A stretch of 64,000 bases of DNA. Source: a virus. The stretch spans positions 84,218 through 148,217 of the IMG/VR virus record IMGVR_UViG_3300044953_000377; one strand, given 5' to 3'. Both the position numbers and the translations under genes were made by a program. Below, in pieces: positions 32,515 to 41,040 of the stretch. Numbering within the stretch: position 1 is the first letter of the stretch; each line of letters starts with the position of its first letter. The notes under the pieces were generated by a model that saw nothing but the letters and a program-made list of their open reading frames with translations, was not told the DNA's origin and searched no databases.

Positions 32515-33833
32515 GGATAAAGAAAATTAATAGGATAAAGTTAGAATCCCCTTCTGCTTTTTATGATATTACTGTAGAAAAATATCACAATTTTATCATA
32601 GGTGACTCGAAAATAGTTTGTCATAATTCATCAATGGCTCAAGCAATATCCAAACTTGCGAGACCTTTTTCTTGTGCTGAACAGATATTATTGGGTGATG
32701 GATTTTTTGGAAGTCCAGTTAATCCTGTACCTTCAGCTCCTAGATATACTCAGGTAAAGATCTCCAGTAAATACAAAGATATAATAGAAAAATATAAGGA
32801 TCTAAATGTTCCCAATGAGGAGGGTGGATTTGATTGGATCCATGTTGACTATCCTGTGGGTCTTTCCACTCACATTGTTGGGATAGCAGTTGGATATAAG
32901 TCTAATGTGCTTCCCCGAAAGCCTGAAGACATAGTTGCATACTTAACTGGAAATAAATCTAAGAAATTAAAACCATATTTTAGAGGATTTAAAGGAAAGG
33001 TAACAAAAATGGATTCTCTTAAATCTGCTTGGCTTATAGAAGGGGACACTGAAATAGATGTTACAACTAGAACATTCAAGATAAACTCTATATCACCCCT
33101 TCAGAGATATGAATCTTTTTTTATTAGGCTCAACAACATTCTGGAAAGAAAATCCCTTAATTACAAGATGGATAATTTCTCAACTGATGAAGTTAAGATC
33201 ACGATAAAGTTTAGATGCACAGATCAGGAATTTAAGGAAGTCTCAGATCTAATAGCTAAAGAAACAAAACAGATAGTTACTGAAAATATAGTTTTCGTGC
33301 GGGACGGATCAGTCTTGGAATATGATTGTATAGAAGATTATTTAGAAGACTTCATTGTACACAGGGAAAGAACTATTTTAAAAAGATATGAGAGGGATCT
33401 ACTTTATCTTGACGATGAATTAGAATTCTTGGAAGCCAAGGTTAAATTTCTTATTTTTATGCAGGAAAAGAAGAGAGGTGATGATGAGGTTTCAGCATTT
33501 CTTAGTGGTTATAAAAAGGAAATATCCAGAAGACTAGAATCCATATCTTTAATAAAGCTAACAAAAGAGGAAATAATTAAGACAAAAGAAGAAATTAATT
33601 CCATAAAATCCGATATAAAGATTAAGAACCAAGAAATAAAGAAACAAAGGGATAGAGTTAAAGTTGTTGAAAAAGAAAATTCTTTATTAAAAAAGAAAAC
33701 GACTTCAAGAACAACTTCACTCTTAGGAGAAGTAAAAGAAGAATTTCATAATGGAATAAGAATATTTGATCCAGAAGAAGAAATAATAGAAGAAGTAGAA
33801 CAAGAAAACGAATTAAATATAGAAAATGAGTAA
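32511..33833 (+). CDS. 52: Type II DNA topoisomerase medium subunit, intein C-fragment plus C-extein (gp52-type)
   Basis: A protein of 440 residues. Residues 1-39 are the C-intein (block F/G: YHNFIIGDSKIVCHN, His38-Asn39), and Ser40 is the first extein residue (SSMAQAISKLARPF). The extein carries the catalytic Tyr in SAPRYTQVKIS, as in gp52 and GyrA (R-Y-T), and a long coiled-coil near residues 290-400. It pairs with the gp39-type subunit. The last 8 nt overlap the sliding-clamp gene. Joined to residues 1-70 of the upstream piece, it gives a topoisomerase subunit of about 471 residues, close to T4 gp52. Confidence 0.9.
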   Translation: MRIKKINRIKLESPSAFYDITVEKYHNFIIGDSKIVCHNSSMAQAISKLARPFSCAEQILLGDGFFGSPVNPVPSAPRYTQVKISSKYKDIIEKYKDLNVPNEEGGFDWIHVDYPVGLSTHIVGIAVGYKSNVLPRKPEDIVAYLTGNKSKKLKPYFRGFKGKVTKMDSLKSAWLIEGDTEIDVTTRTFKINSISPLQRYESFFIRLNNILERKSLNYKMDNFSTDEVKITIKFRCTDQEFKEVSDLIAKETKQIVTENIVFVRDGSVLEYDCIEDYLEDFIVHRERTILKRYERDLLYLDDELEFLEAKVKFLIFMQEKKRGDDEVSAFLSGYKKEISRRLESISLIKLTKEEIIKTKEEINSIKSDIKIKNQEIKKQRDRVKVVEKENSLLKKKTTSRTTSLLGEVKEEFHNGIRIFDPEEEIIEEVEQENELNIENE

Positions 33834-34593
33834 GAAACAAGCAACTTTGAATTTTAGGATTACTAATCCTACCAATTTTATGTCTTTCCTTAAAAAATTA
33901 AAATTGGTAGACAAAAGCGTTCCTTTAGAAATAGAAGGAGGAAATTTATTTGCTAAAGTTAGAACCCCTGACAAATCTGTTTTAAAATATGTGAGCGTAG
34001 ATATCAATGAAATACTGGAGGGAGACTTTCCTCCAAATAGATTAAAAATAGGTATTCTTGAGATAAGTAAGTTAATCGATGTTTTTAAATATTTTGGGCC
34101 GGAAGAAGAACTTAACTTGACAGTTGATTCCCAGTCTTATGATTCAGATCTAATCGCAACGGGATTAAAATTCTCTTCCTCATCATTAAACATATTTGTT
34201 AAGTGTGCAGATATAAGTTTACTTGCTTATATAGACGATAATATACAAAGACAGATACATTCAACTGAAGGATCGCAAGTTAATTTTGAAATATCAAAAG
34301 AAAACTTCCAAAAAGTATCTTTATTAACGGGAATAGAATCTAACTCTGAAGAACTACTAAATTTTGATATCGAAGAAAACGGGGTGACTATCAGAGGAAA
34401 TTCATTCCAATACAATTTAATAAAAGGCAAAAAGCCTAATGGATTTTCTAGCTCTAGTGTTTATACAATCTACAAAAACCAATTCTCTTATATAGATCAG
34501 GAAAATTCGGAGATACACTTTCATGACAATAGAATATTAGTTAAATCAACGGAATCAGATTCTATAATAGCAATAGGTTTAGTAGAGGTATAA
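33826..34593 (+). CDS. 45: Sliding clamp-like protein (gp45-type)
   Basis: A protein of 255 residues, beta-rich. The order of segments (DINEILEGDFPPNRLKIGILEISKLIDVFKYFG, then ELNLTVDSQ, then FSSSSLNIFVKCADISLL) follows the T4 gp45 layout of D-x-x-D-F, a helix and alternating strands. It would encircle DNA and hold the polymerase. Its position between the topoisomerase subunit and the polymerase C-half agrees. Sequence identity to gp45 seems low, so the call relies on layout and context. Confidence 0.65.
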   Translation: MSKKQATLNFRITNPTNFMSFLKKLKLVDKSVPLEIEGGNLFAKVRTPDKSVLKYVSVDINEILEGDFPPNRLKIGILEISKLIDVFKYFGPEEELNLTVDSQSYDSDLIATGLKFSSSSLNIFVKCADISLLAYIDDNIQRQIHSTEGSQVNFEISKENFQKVSLLTGIESNSEELLNFDIEENGVTIRGNSFQYNLIKGKKPNGFSSSSVYTIYKNQFSYIDQENSEIHFHDNRILVKSTESDSIIAIGLVEV

Positions 34594-34594
34594 T

Positions 34595-35317
34595 ATGGAA
34601 GAAGTAGATTACATGTCAATGAGCTTGGAAGAGCTCAATAAAAAACTGCAGGAATATCAACAAAAATCCTCCGACTTTTATAACACTGAACAAGGTATTA
34701 AATTAACTCTTAACAGTATATATGGAGCGACAGGAAACCAGTACTTTGCACTTTTCAATCCCGATGTAGCAGAAAGTGTAACTCTACAAGGACAGGACAT
34801 ATGGAGATTTGCTGAGAAGATAATTAACAAGTACTTCACCGAGATGTGGCACCTTGATAGTGAATTACACGAAAAAATGGGGGTCGCTAATGTTAGGCCT
34901 CTAAATTTAGATTTTGTTGTCTACGGGGATACTGATTCGGTTTTTTCCAGATCTAAGATAATGATAATGAATAACTTGGGTGAAAAAAAAGAAATTGAAA
35001 TTGGGGAATTTTTTAATGAATTAGCTGAATCGGAGGATATTTTATTAGACGATAAGGGTAATCATATTATAGAAACAAAAGGGTTTTTCTCGCTTAATTC
35101 AATTGATGAAGAATTAAGATATTCCCCGATAAAAAAAATAATAAGACACAAAGTAAGAAAGCCTAAATGGAAAATAACTACAGAATCTGGTAAAGAAGCT
35201 ATAGTAACTAATGACCACTCCTTGACTGTTTTTAGATTCGGTAAAAAAATTCATATTAAGCCTTCTGAAATAAATTTAGAAACTGATAAAATTTTATCAG
35301 TTGATGCTGATATATAA
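34595..35317 (+). CDS. 43B: DNA polymerase family B, C-terminal half part 1: motif B and start of motif C, plus intein N-fragment (gp43B-type)
   Basis: A protein of 240 residues. Residues 1-114 are polymerase: EQGIKLTLNSIYGATGNQYF is motif B and VVYGDTD is the start of motif C. Ser115 begins the intein (SVFSRSKIMIM), with block B in VTNDHSL. The intein splits the catalytic motif C after YGDTD, a known polymerase intein site. The N-half of the polymerase is the distant gene at 13583. It follows the clamp gene by 1 nt. Confidence 0.9.
   Translation: MEEVDYMSMSLEELNKKLQEYQQKSSDFYNTEQGIKLTLNSIYGATGNQYFALFNPDVAESVTLQGQDIWRFAEKIINKYFTEMWHLDSELHEKMGVANVRPLNLDFVVYGDTDSVFSRSKIMIMNNLGEKKEIEIGEFFNELAESEDILLDDKGNHIIETKGFFSLNSIDEELRYSPIKKIIRHKVRKPKWKITTESGKEAIVTNDHSLTVFRFGKKIHIKPSEINLETDKILSVDADI
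35309..35317 (+). promoter_or_regulatory. Late-type promoter element ahead of intein-linked endonuclease
   Basis: GATATATAA overlaps the stop of the N-intein ORF and ends 17 nt before the ATG at 35335. Confidence 0.5.
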
Positions 35318-35334
35318 TATATAAAAAATATTAT

Positions 35335-36477
35335 ATGGAGACGCAAATATTGAAGTCGTTGGTTAAAAGGTATAATAAAGAAAGAACCCGTGAAAATTGG
35401 GATCTTTTAGAAACTCATATAGAGGATAAGCATTTTTGTAAGGACTGTGGTGGATCTATATTTTATGAGAATTCGGTAATTAGAGTTTCTAGGGAAGGTT
35501 CTTTATATTATGATCCTACTATGACCTCTTGTAAAACATATAAAAAAATAGAGGATAGTATTTACTATCTAAATGTTTGTCGGGATTGTATTGGTAAGAA
35601 GTTCCCAGAATATCTTAAAATGAATCGATCCAGAGTTTTCAATGTGATGAATAAAATTACTATATACGCTTTTGATATTCCAGAATATGAGGCTAAAAAA
35701 TTTACCAAAACCACTGCAGTAACGCTAGAAAACTTAACTAATAAATATGGAGAATCAGAGGGATTAAAAAGATGGGAAAGATATAGAAAATTACAATCTC
35801 TAACAAATACTTTTGAATACAAGAAAGAAAAATATGGGTGGGGAGAAAAAGAATTCAACGATTTTAATAAATCACGTGCAGTTACTCTTAAAAATATGAT
35901 TAAAAAATATGGGGAAGAGAAGGGGGTCCGCATTTTTAATGAATACCTAGAAAAACAAAAGGTCAACGGAAAATCAATTTCTTGGTTCTTAGAAAAACAC
36001 GGGGAGGAGATAGGTAGAAGAATTTTTAAAGAAATGCTACAAGGTAAGCTAAAAGGCATTAACTGTGTTGTAAATTCTAAACCAGCGGGAGAATTTTTTG
36101 CTAGAATTGAAAATCTTCTTGAAGATAGATTTGAAATTTATTATTTTAATAAAAATTTCGAATTTGAAGTTGTAATAGAAGAAATCGGAAATGTTTATTA
36201 TCTCGATTTTTTTATTAAAGAATTAAATGTTTGTATAGAATTTTTCAGTGATTATTACCATGCTAATCCAAAAAAATATAAAGATCCTGAGGCACTAATT
36301 AAATTTTCTAGGATTCATAAGGTTTCTGAAATTTGGGATAGGGATAAAAAAAGAATTCAAAATCTTGAAAAATATAAAGCAATAAAAACTATAGTAGTTT
36401 GGGAATCCGACTATTATAAAAACAAAGATAACGAGGATTTTTACAAGAAAATAATTAAACAATGTATAGAGAAATAG
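35335..36477 (+). CDS. Free-standing Vsr-like (EDxHD-type) homing endonuclease, inside the split polymerase gene
   Basis: A protein of 380 residues. An N-terminal Cys cluster (CKDCGG ... CRDCIG) resembles a zinc ribbon. Residues 130-240 hold repeated units with a K-Y-G-x-x-x-G core (NKYGESEGLKRW, EKYGWGEKEF, KKYGEEKGVRIF, EKHGEEIGRRIF). The C-terminal domain has YYLDFFIKELNVCIEFFSDYYHANP and RDKKRIQNLEKYKAIKTIVVWESD, the same EDxHD/Vsr-like signature as the protein at 23053-24213. It overlaps the C-intein ORF by 16 nt. Confidence 0.72.
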   Translation: METQILKSLVKRYNKERTRENWDLLETHIEDKHFCKDCGGSIFYENSVIRVSREGSLYYDPTMTSCKTYKKIEDSIYYLNVCRDCIGKKFPEYLKMNRSRVFNVMNKITIYAFDIPEYEAKKFTKTTAVTLENLTNKYGESEGLKRWERYRKLQSLTNTFEYKKEKYGWGEKEFNDFNKSRAVTLKNMIKKYGEEKGVRIFNEYLEKQKVNGKSISWFLEKHGEEIGRRIFKEMLQGKLKGINCVVNSKPAGEFFARIENLLEDRFEIYYFNKNFEFEVVIEEIGNVYYLDFFIKELNVCIEFFSDYYHANPKKYKDPEALIKFSRIHKVSEIWDRDKKRIQNLEKYKAIKTIVVWESDYYKNKDNEDFYKKIIKQCIEK

Positions 36478-37445
36478 AGTACCAATCAAAATTTGAAAAG
36501 ATTAAATCGTGTGAATGTATTGGTGAGTTCGAGAATGATTATGTTTACGATTTAGAGATTGACGAGGAGGGATATGACAATCAAACTTTCTTTGCTAATC
36601 ACATTTTAGTTCATAATTCCAATTACATAAATCTTGGTGCTGTTATGGATTCTTGTGAATTTGATTATGATCCTTTTGATTTTGTAAAAAATTTAAATGA
36701 CTATAGACTTAAGGACTATATAAAGAAGTGCTATGACATCTATGCTAAAAAATGGAATACTGAGAACTATCAAGACTTTGAACTGGAAAGTTTATCTTAT
36801 GCAGGTATATTCTTAGGAAAAAAGAAATACGTACTTCACATAGCTTGGGAAGACCCAAACAAGGATCTATTTCCCAAGCTATCTAAAATTAAATCAACCG
36901 GTATAGAACTAGCTCAAGGAGGTACTGCTCCTTTTGCAAGGGAAAAACTTACTTTCCTTCTTAGACACATATTTGAAAAGGGTAAAGGGTTTGATATTAG
37001 GGAATTTGTAAAGATACTGAAGGATATCAAGAATGAATTCAAAGTACAAAGTCCAGATCAAATATCAATAGGTACTTCAGTTAACAATATAGAAAATTTC
37101 ATAGTAAATGATACAAGTAAATTAGAAGTTGCTAAGGGATGTCCAATGCACGTTAGAGCTGCTGGGTATCATAACTATATCTTGAATAATTCTAAACACA
37201 AAGCAAAGTACAGCTTGATAAGATCCTCGGAGAAGATAAAATACTATTACGTTAAAGTTAACAAAGAAAGGGAGAATAACGTATTCGGATATCTTAATGG
37301 TTCTTATCCCTACGAGTTTGCTCCCCCGGTCGATTTTGACGAGCAGTTTAATCGTGTTATCCTGGATCCAATAAATAGATTCATTGAAGCTATGGGATAT
37401 ACCCCACTTTCTCCTAATCTTTTACTAGTTAGAGCTCTTTTTTAA
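36462..37445 (+). CDS. 43B: DNA polymerase family B, C-terminal half part 2: intein C-fragment plus palm and thumb
   Basis: A protein of 327 residues. Residues 1-52 are the C-intein, ending FFANHILVHN; Ser53 starts the extein (SNYINLG), which restores YGDTD|SNY motif C. The extein includes GKKKYVLH (the K-x-Y motif of the palm/thumb), a thumb region and a short C-terminal LLLVRALF that may bind the clamp, as the gp43 C terminus does. After trans-splicing to residues 1-114 of the previous piece it would form a polypeptide of about 389 residues that pairs with the distant N-half. Confidence 0.9.
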   Translation: MYREIEYQSKFEKIKSCECIGEFENDYVYDLEIDEEGYDNQTFFANHILVHNSNYINLGAVMDSCEFDYDPFDFVKNLNDYRLKDYIKKCYDIYAKKWNTENYQDFELESLSYAGIFLGKKKYVLHIAWEDPNKDLFPKLSKIKSTGIELAQGGTAPFAREKLTFLLRHIFEKGKGFDIREFVKILKDIKNEFKVQSPDQISIGTSVNNIENFIVNDTSKLEVAKGCPMHVRAAGYHNYILNNSKHKAKYSLIRSSEKIKYYYVKVNKERENNVFGYLNGSYPYEFAPPVDFDEQFNRVILDPINRFIEAMGYTPLSPNLLLVRALF

Positions 37446-37499
37446 TTCTTTGTATATTATTTTTTTAATGTTTTTTTATGCTTCTAGTTGGATACATAA

Positions 37500-37508
37500 G
37501 ATATATAA
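37500..37508 (+). promoter_or_regulatory. Late-type promoter element
   Basis: GATATATAA ends 10 nt before the ATG at 37519. Confidence 0.5.
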
Positions 37509-37518
37509 AAAAGTAAAG

Positions 37519-37890
37519 ATGTTTAAAAGAATAAAAAATTTCTCCGATTTTGTTAATGAGTCATACAGTCCTTCAGGTATAAATGAAGGTTTCGTTTCAG
37601 CAATTAAAGACTATGCAAAAAGATTTTTCGGATGGACCGGGAAATTTTTAAAAAGTATAGTTGATGGATTAATACCTCCTTTTGCTTGGTTACAAAAAGA
37701 GAAGATCATTCCTTCTGTATTTGTTTATTTTACAGATACTAATGCAGATATGCCAGATCCTAGCATGTATAACATTAGAAAATATGCTAAGAAGACAATA
37801 TGGTTTGTTTGTTCGCCTAAACTATACAATAATCCTCCATTTGGTAAGGTATTATATGTTCCTTTAGCAGGTATAGCTGGTGGAAAATAA
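37519..37890 (+). CDS. Chimeric paralogue: MoxR-protein N terminus joined to a VWA C-terminal fragment
   Basis: A protein of 123 residues. The first 65 residues (MFKRIKNFSDFVNESYS..., then an amphipathic segment with FVSAIKDYAKRFFGW) parallel the N terminus of the MoxR protein at 7952. Residues 68-118 (PSVFVYFTDTNADMPD..., NPPFGKVLYVP) align with the last 55 residues of the VWA protein at 6913, but the MIDAS DxSxS part is absent. It therefore looks like a fused leftover or a small regulator of the module. ATG 37519 is preferred to an earlier in-frame start. Confidence 0.6.
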   Translation: MFKRIKNFSDFVNESYSPSGINEGFVSAIKDYAKRFFGWTGKFLKSIVDGLIPPFAWLQKEKIIPSVFVYFTDTNADMPDPSMYNIRKYAKKTIWFVCSPKLYNNPPFGKVLYVPLAGIAGGK

Positions 37891-37900
37891 AAGTAAGTAG

Positions 37901-38767
37901 ATGAAAAAAATAGTAAGCTTTAAATTATTCGAAAATGGTAAATTTGACTACAATGATCTTTTTTTAAGAAAAGATTATAAAAAGCATCTTGAGTTTTCAT
38001 TAAGAGGTGAAGCTAAGTGTAACGAGGATAAAGATTTTGTTAGATGGTGTGCTTATAAAGCATACACAAATTCTATATTAGAAATGAATCCTCCTAGTAG
38101 TGTAATTGATTCATTTGACATTGAGAAAAAAACACCATTCCCTGATGGATTATTAACATCATTCAATTTTAACAAGGAGATAAGCATGGATTCTAGTCTA
38201 GGTACAAAAAGTGTAGCTTGGTTTATAAAAAACTTCCTAGAGGAAAAAATAAAAAGAATACCTCCAGTAAATTCTGCAGTAACAATGGAAGTTAAAGAAG
38301 CTATAGCTTCTGCTGTACATGAATCTATAAAGAATGTGATAAACGAAATATTCTTACCTTCTAATATTAGTAATATTCAAAAATTAAAATATCTAGACTA
38401 TTTAAAAAAATACACTAAGGAGAATTATTATAATTCATTAGGAGTGGACGATCTTGTTATTAATGAGCTGGATAAAAACTTCAAAATGGCTTCAGATCTT
38501 TATAAAGGAATTGAATTCTCTACTGATCTAGGAAAAAGAATATTTAATTTTATTAAGATATTTTCTATCCATAATATGGAATATTTTAAAAATATTCCAC
38601 TCCCTGAGAGAATGGCAAATTATGTAGTTTTATACTTCAGAGAATCTGAAGATTCATTTAAAGCTGCAGACGAACTTAGAAAATCTAATGTGGGGATATA
38701 TAACAGAATAAAAGATCTTTTACCTAATATAGACACTGCTGCAGATTTAGGGGATCTAGGATTTTAA
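37901..38767 (+). CDS. Unknown protein with capsid-targeting-like N terminus
   Basis: A protein of 288 residues. It starts MKKIVSFKLFENG and is otherwise helical and Lys/Asp/Glu-rich with no catalytic motif. The central part (AVTMEVKEAIASAVHESIKNVINEIF) may form a long amphipathic helix. It lies 10 nt after the chimeric VWA paralogue and may share its transcript. Confidence 0.5.
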   Translation: MKKIVSFKLFENGKFDYNDLFLRKDYKKHLEFSLRGEAKCNEDKDFVRWCAYKAYTNSILEMNPPSSVIDSFDIEKKTPFPDGLLTSFNFNKEISMDSSLGTKSVAWFIKNFLEEKIKRIPPVNSAVTMEVKEAIASAVHESIKNVINEIFLPSNISNIQKLKYLDYLKKYTKENYYNSLGVDDLVINELDKNFKMASDLYKGIEFSTDLGKRIFNFIKIFSIHNMEYFKNIPLPERMANYVVLYFRESEDSFKAADELRKSNVGIYNRIKDLLPNIDTAADLGDLGF

Positions 38768-38786
38768 AAATAAATAAAACAAAAAA

Positions 38787-39233
38787 ATGACTTTCGACGA
38801 ATTCAAAGACAAAGGAACAGAATTAAAAATGGACCTAGATATGGTTACAAGAAAAACCAAATCTTTAGGATCATCATCTGATATTGATGATCATTTCATA
38901 AACCTTCTTTTATTCCAAGCACAGCTTAAAATAATGCACTGGGGTACAGAATCATATGCTGAACATAATGCCTTCGGATCTACATATGTAAGTATTGATG
39001 AAGGCTTAGATGCTTTAGTAGAATCATATCAAGGATATCACGGAAGAATAGATTTCGGGTGTGAATGTGAGTTTATAAGTTTTAAAAACGTTGAGTGCGA
39101 CTCTTGGCTTAATTCTATGCTAGAATGTCTAGATAACTTAAGAGGAATGTTAAAAGAATCAGATTTACAAAATCTTATTGATGAGTTAATAGCAGCAGTT
39201 TCTAAACTTAAATATCTATTAACCCTTAAATAA
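38787..39233 (+). CDS. Ferritin/Dps-like helical protein (DUF5856-like)
   Basis: A protein of 148 residues, all helical. LLLFQAQLKIMHWGTESYAEHNAFGSTYVSIDEGLDALVESYQGYHG has the H-W ... A-E-H-x-A ... D-x-L-V-E pattern of Dps/ferritin-like helical bundles and resembles, from memory, the DUF5856 family of phage proteins. Not all metal ligands are confirmed, so iron storage is uncertain; DNA protection or another helical-bundle role is possible. Confidence 0.6.
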   Translation: MTFDEFKDKGTELKMDLDMVTRKTKSLGSSSDIDDHFINLLLFQAQLKIMHWGTESYAEHNAFGSTYVSIDEGLDALVESYQGYHGRIDFGCECEFISFKNVECDSWLNSMLECLDNLRGMLKESDLQNLIDELIAAVSKLKYLLTLK

Positions 39234-39266
39234 CATTTTTTGATTGGTGGTATTTTTGTACCTTTG
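39230..39266 (+). promoter_or_regulatory. Early (host-type) promoter
   Basis: The -33 region contains AACATTTTTT (39232-39241), followed by a 17-nt spacer and TACCTTTG (39259-39266). It ends 17 nt before the ATG at 39284. Confidence 0.6.
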
Positions 39267-39283
39267 TTAAAACATTGTACACT

Positions 39284-40294
39284 ATGAAAATAATGAATTT
39301 TAATCAGTTTATAAATGAGAGTTATTCACAATTTAATGAATTACCTAAAGCTGTTAAGGACTTCTTTATTAATGGTGCTCAAAAGAATATTCTCTCCAAG
39401 GTTATAGGACTTAGAAATTTTTCCATAACCCTTGAAGGAGATAGAATTTATTTTACTATAAATGGTAGAAAGATATTGTTTCCGTTTGTTAATTATATAG
39501 GTGGAGAAGTCGTACCAAATACTAATAATCTTAAAGACCTTACATTAATAGAGAATTTTTATAAGGATTTAGGATTGAACTATTCAACTGGAATGTATCA
39601 CCAAGATATAAAGAAAAGAATAGAAATCGAAGAGGGAAATTACACCCCTATCGAGGATGTTGACTACAGGATAATGTCTAGTGGGGAAAAATTGCATTTT
39701 ACAACAAGGGGTGTTGATGAAAATCTAGGATGGATAATCTATATAATTTTCGATTCTTTAAGAAAAGTGGTAAAGGAAGATATACCAGTTTTAAACCCCT
39801 TCTCCGATTTAGATTTAAATAATAATCCTTTAATTAAAATATTAGAAAAGCTTGGAGCTTATGTAGATACAAGCGAAGCTAGAAGGAAAAAGGGGATTCT
39901 AAGATTTTCCATTAAGGATTTTAATTATGGCTTGATAATACAGCCTAATGGTTATATCAGAAGGGAACTTGGACATAAAACACCTATTCTTAGCTCCAAT
40001 ATGGAGATATCAGAGCCCATGTATACTGAGGAGGATTTAAATCTAAAGCTTAGCTATTTAATAAGTTATCTTATGAAGGATTTACTTGTTTACAAGTTCA
40101 ATGTTCCAGTAAAAGATGCAAACAAACTATGTAAATCTTATGTTTCTGGCGATCTGGATTCATATAGTAATTTACTCTTACAGATAGCATCAACGAATCC
40201 CCAGATCGTTGTCATGATGCCAGACCCTAACGATGTATTAGATCCTGAGGTTAAAAAGGGTGCTTCTATGTTAAGCCGCTTTGGTTTGTTCTAA
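39284..40294 (+). CDS. Unknown protein with capsid-targeting-like N terminus
   Basis: A protein of 336 residues; ATG 39284 is chosen over TTG 39275. It starts MKIMNFNQFINE. The body is alpha/beta with no recognised motif. The C terminus has Pro/Asp-rich stretches (MMPDPNDVLDPEVKKG). Unusually for this class, the visible promoter upstream is the host type, not the late type. Confidence 0.5.
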   Translation: MKIMNFNQFINESYSQFNELPKAVKDFFINGAQKNILSKVIGLRNFSITLEGDRIYFTINGRKILFPFVNYIGGEVVPNTNNLKDLTLIENFYKDLGLNYSTGMYHQDIKKRIEIEEGNYTPIEDVDYRIMSSGEKLHFTTRGVDENLGWIIYIIFDSLRKVVKEDIPVLNPFSDLDLNNNPLIKILEKLGAYVDTSEARRKKGILRFSIKDFNYGLIIQPNGYIRRELGHKTPILSSNMEISEPMYTEEDLNLKLSYLISYLMKDLLVYKFNVPVKDANKLCKSYVSGDLDSYSNLLLQIASTNPQIVVMMPDPNDVLDPEVKKGASMLSRFGLF

Positions 40295-40343
40295 TTGAAA
40301 CTTAACCAACCAACATCCATATAAAAGACATATTTTTTAGATT

Positions 40344-40703
40344 ATGTCATTTCACAAAAGGTACTATAATTGGGACAAAATAATGGATTACTCTAAAAAC
40401 CACGATTTTAATGGTTTTGATTTATGGATATCAAAGCCAGAGGCTCATATACTTCAGGATAATGAATCTAATGGTTTCTTCAAAGCATATTTTTGTTACG
40501 AAAGTGACGACAGCAGAAACATTCTTTTTGATTGTCTTAAAAAGGAGTCTATTGAATTTGTAAGGGATCTTATAAAGTGTATAAATGTTGTAATGGATGA
40601 AAGAAATCAAGAAATACACAAAGAGTCTATTGAAATTTATCGAGATCTGTTTATAGTTAAATGGGACACACTAGCAGATAAATATAAATCATTAATATTT
40701 TAA
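40344..40703 (+). CDS. Unknown protein
   Basis: A protein of 119 residues, rich in aromatic and charged residues, with no signal peptide or membrane segment. No motif recognised. It is followed 5 nt later by a small Cys-containing protein gene. Confidence 0.5.
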   Translation: MSFHKRYYNWDKIMDYSKNHDFNGFDLWISKPEAHILQDNESNGFFKAYFCYESDDSRNILFDCLKKESIEFVRDLIKCINVVMDERNQEIHKESIEIYRDLFIVKWDTLADKYKSLIF

Positions 40704-40708
40704 ATAAG

Positions 40709-40966
40709 ATGGAAGAAAAAACACTAAAAGTAGATCTTAGTTCTACGCCTTGGATTAAATGCGAGGGAGGTAATATGTTATGGGAATCATCCATGCTTTT
40801 TAAAAGACTGTCCCCACTTATGAGCCCTTCTGGGAAAGAAGAGCTTATGCCTGCCGAGGTAATTACTTGTAAGAAATGTGGTAAAGTTCCTAAATTTTTC
40901 TTTGATGCTGCTAAGGGTATTCCAGAAGAGCTTAAATCAACATGTCACACCGACATAATATCATAA
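40709..40966 (+). CDS. Small protein with a possible zinc-binding site
   Basis: A protein of 85 residues. ITCKKCGKVPKFFF is a CxxC zinc-ribbon-like half-site, and a later STCHT could complete it. No other feature. It is probably co-transcribed with the gene at 40344. Confidence 0.5.
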   Translation: MEEKTLKVDLSSTPWIKCEGGNMLWESSMLFKRLSPLMSPSGKEELMPAEVITCKKCGKVPKFFFDAAKGIPEELKSTCHTDIIS

Positions 40967-40983
40967 AATAAACATTTTTACTG

Positions 40984-41019
40984 AATCGTTTTTTTCTTGT
41001 ATCCTTTTACTTACCTTTG
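40984..41019 (+). promoter_or_regulatory. Early (host-type) promoter, 16-nt spacer
   Basis: AATCGTTTTTTT, a 16-nt spacer and TACCTTTG, ending 21 nt before the ATG at 41041. Confidence 0.6.
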
Positions 41020-41040
41020 GGTAAACTAAAAATAAAAAAA

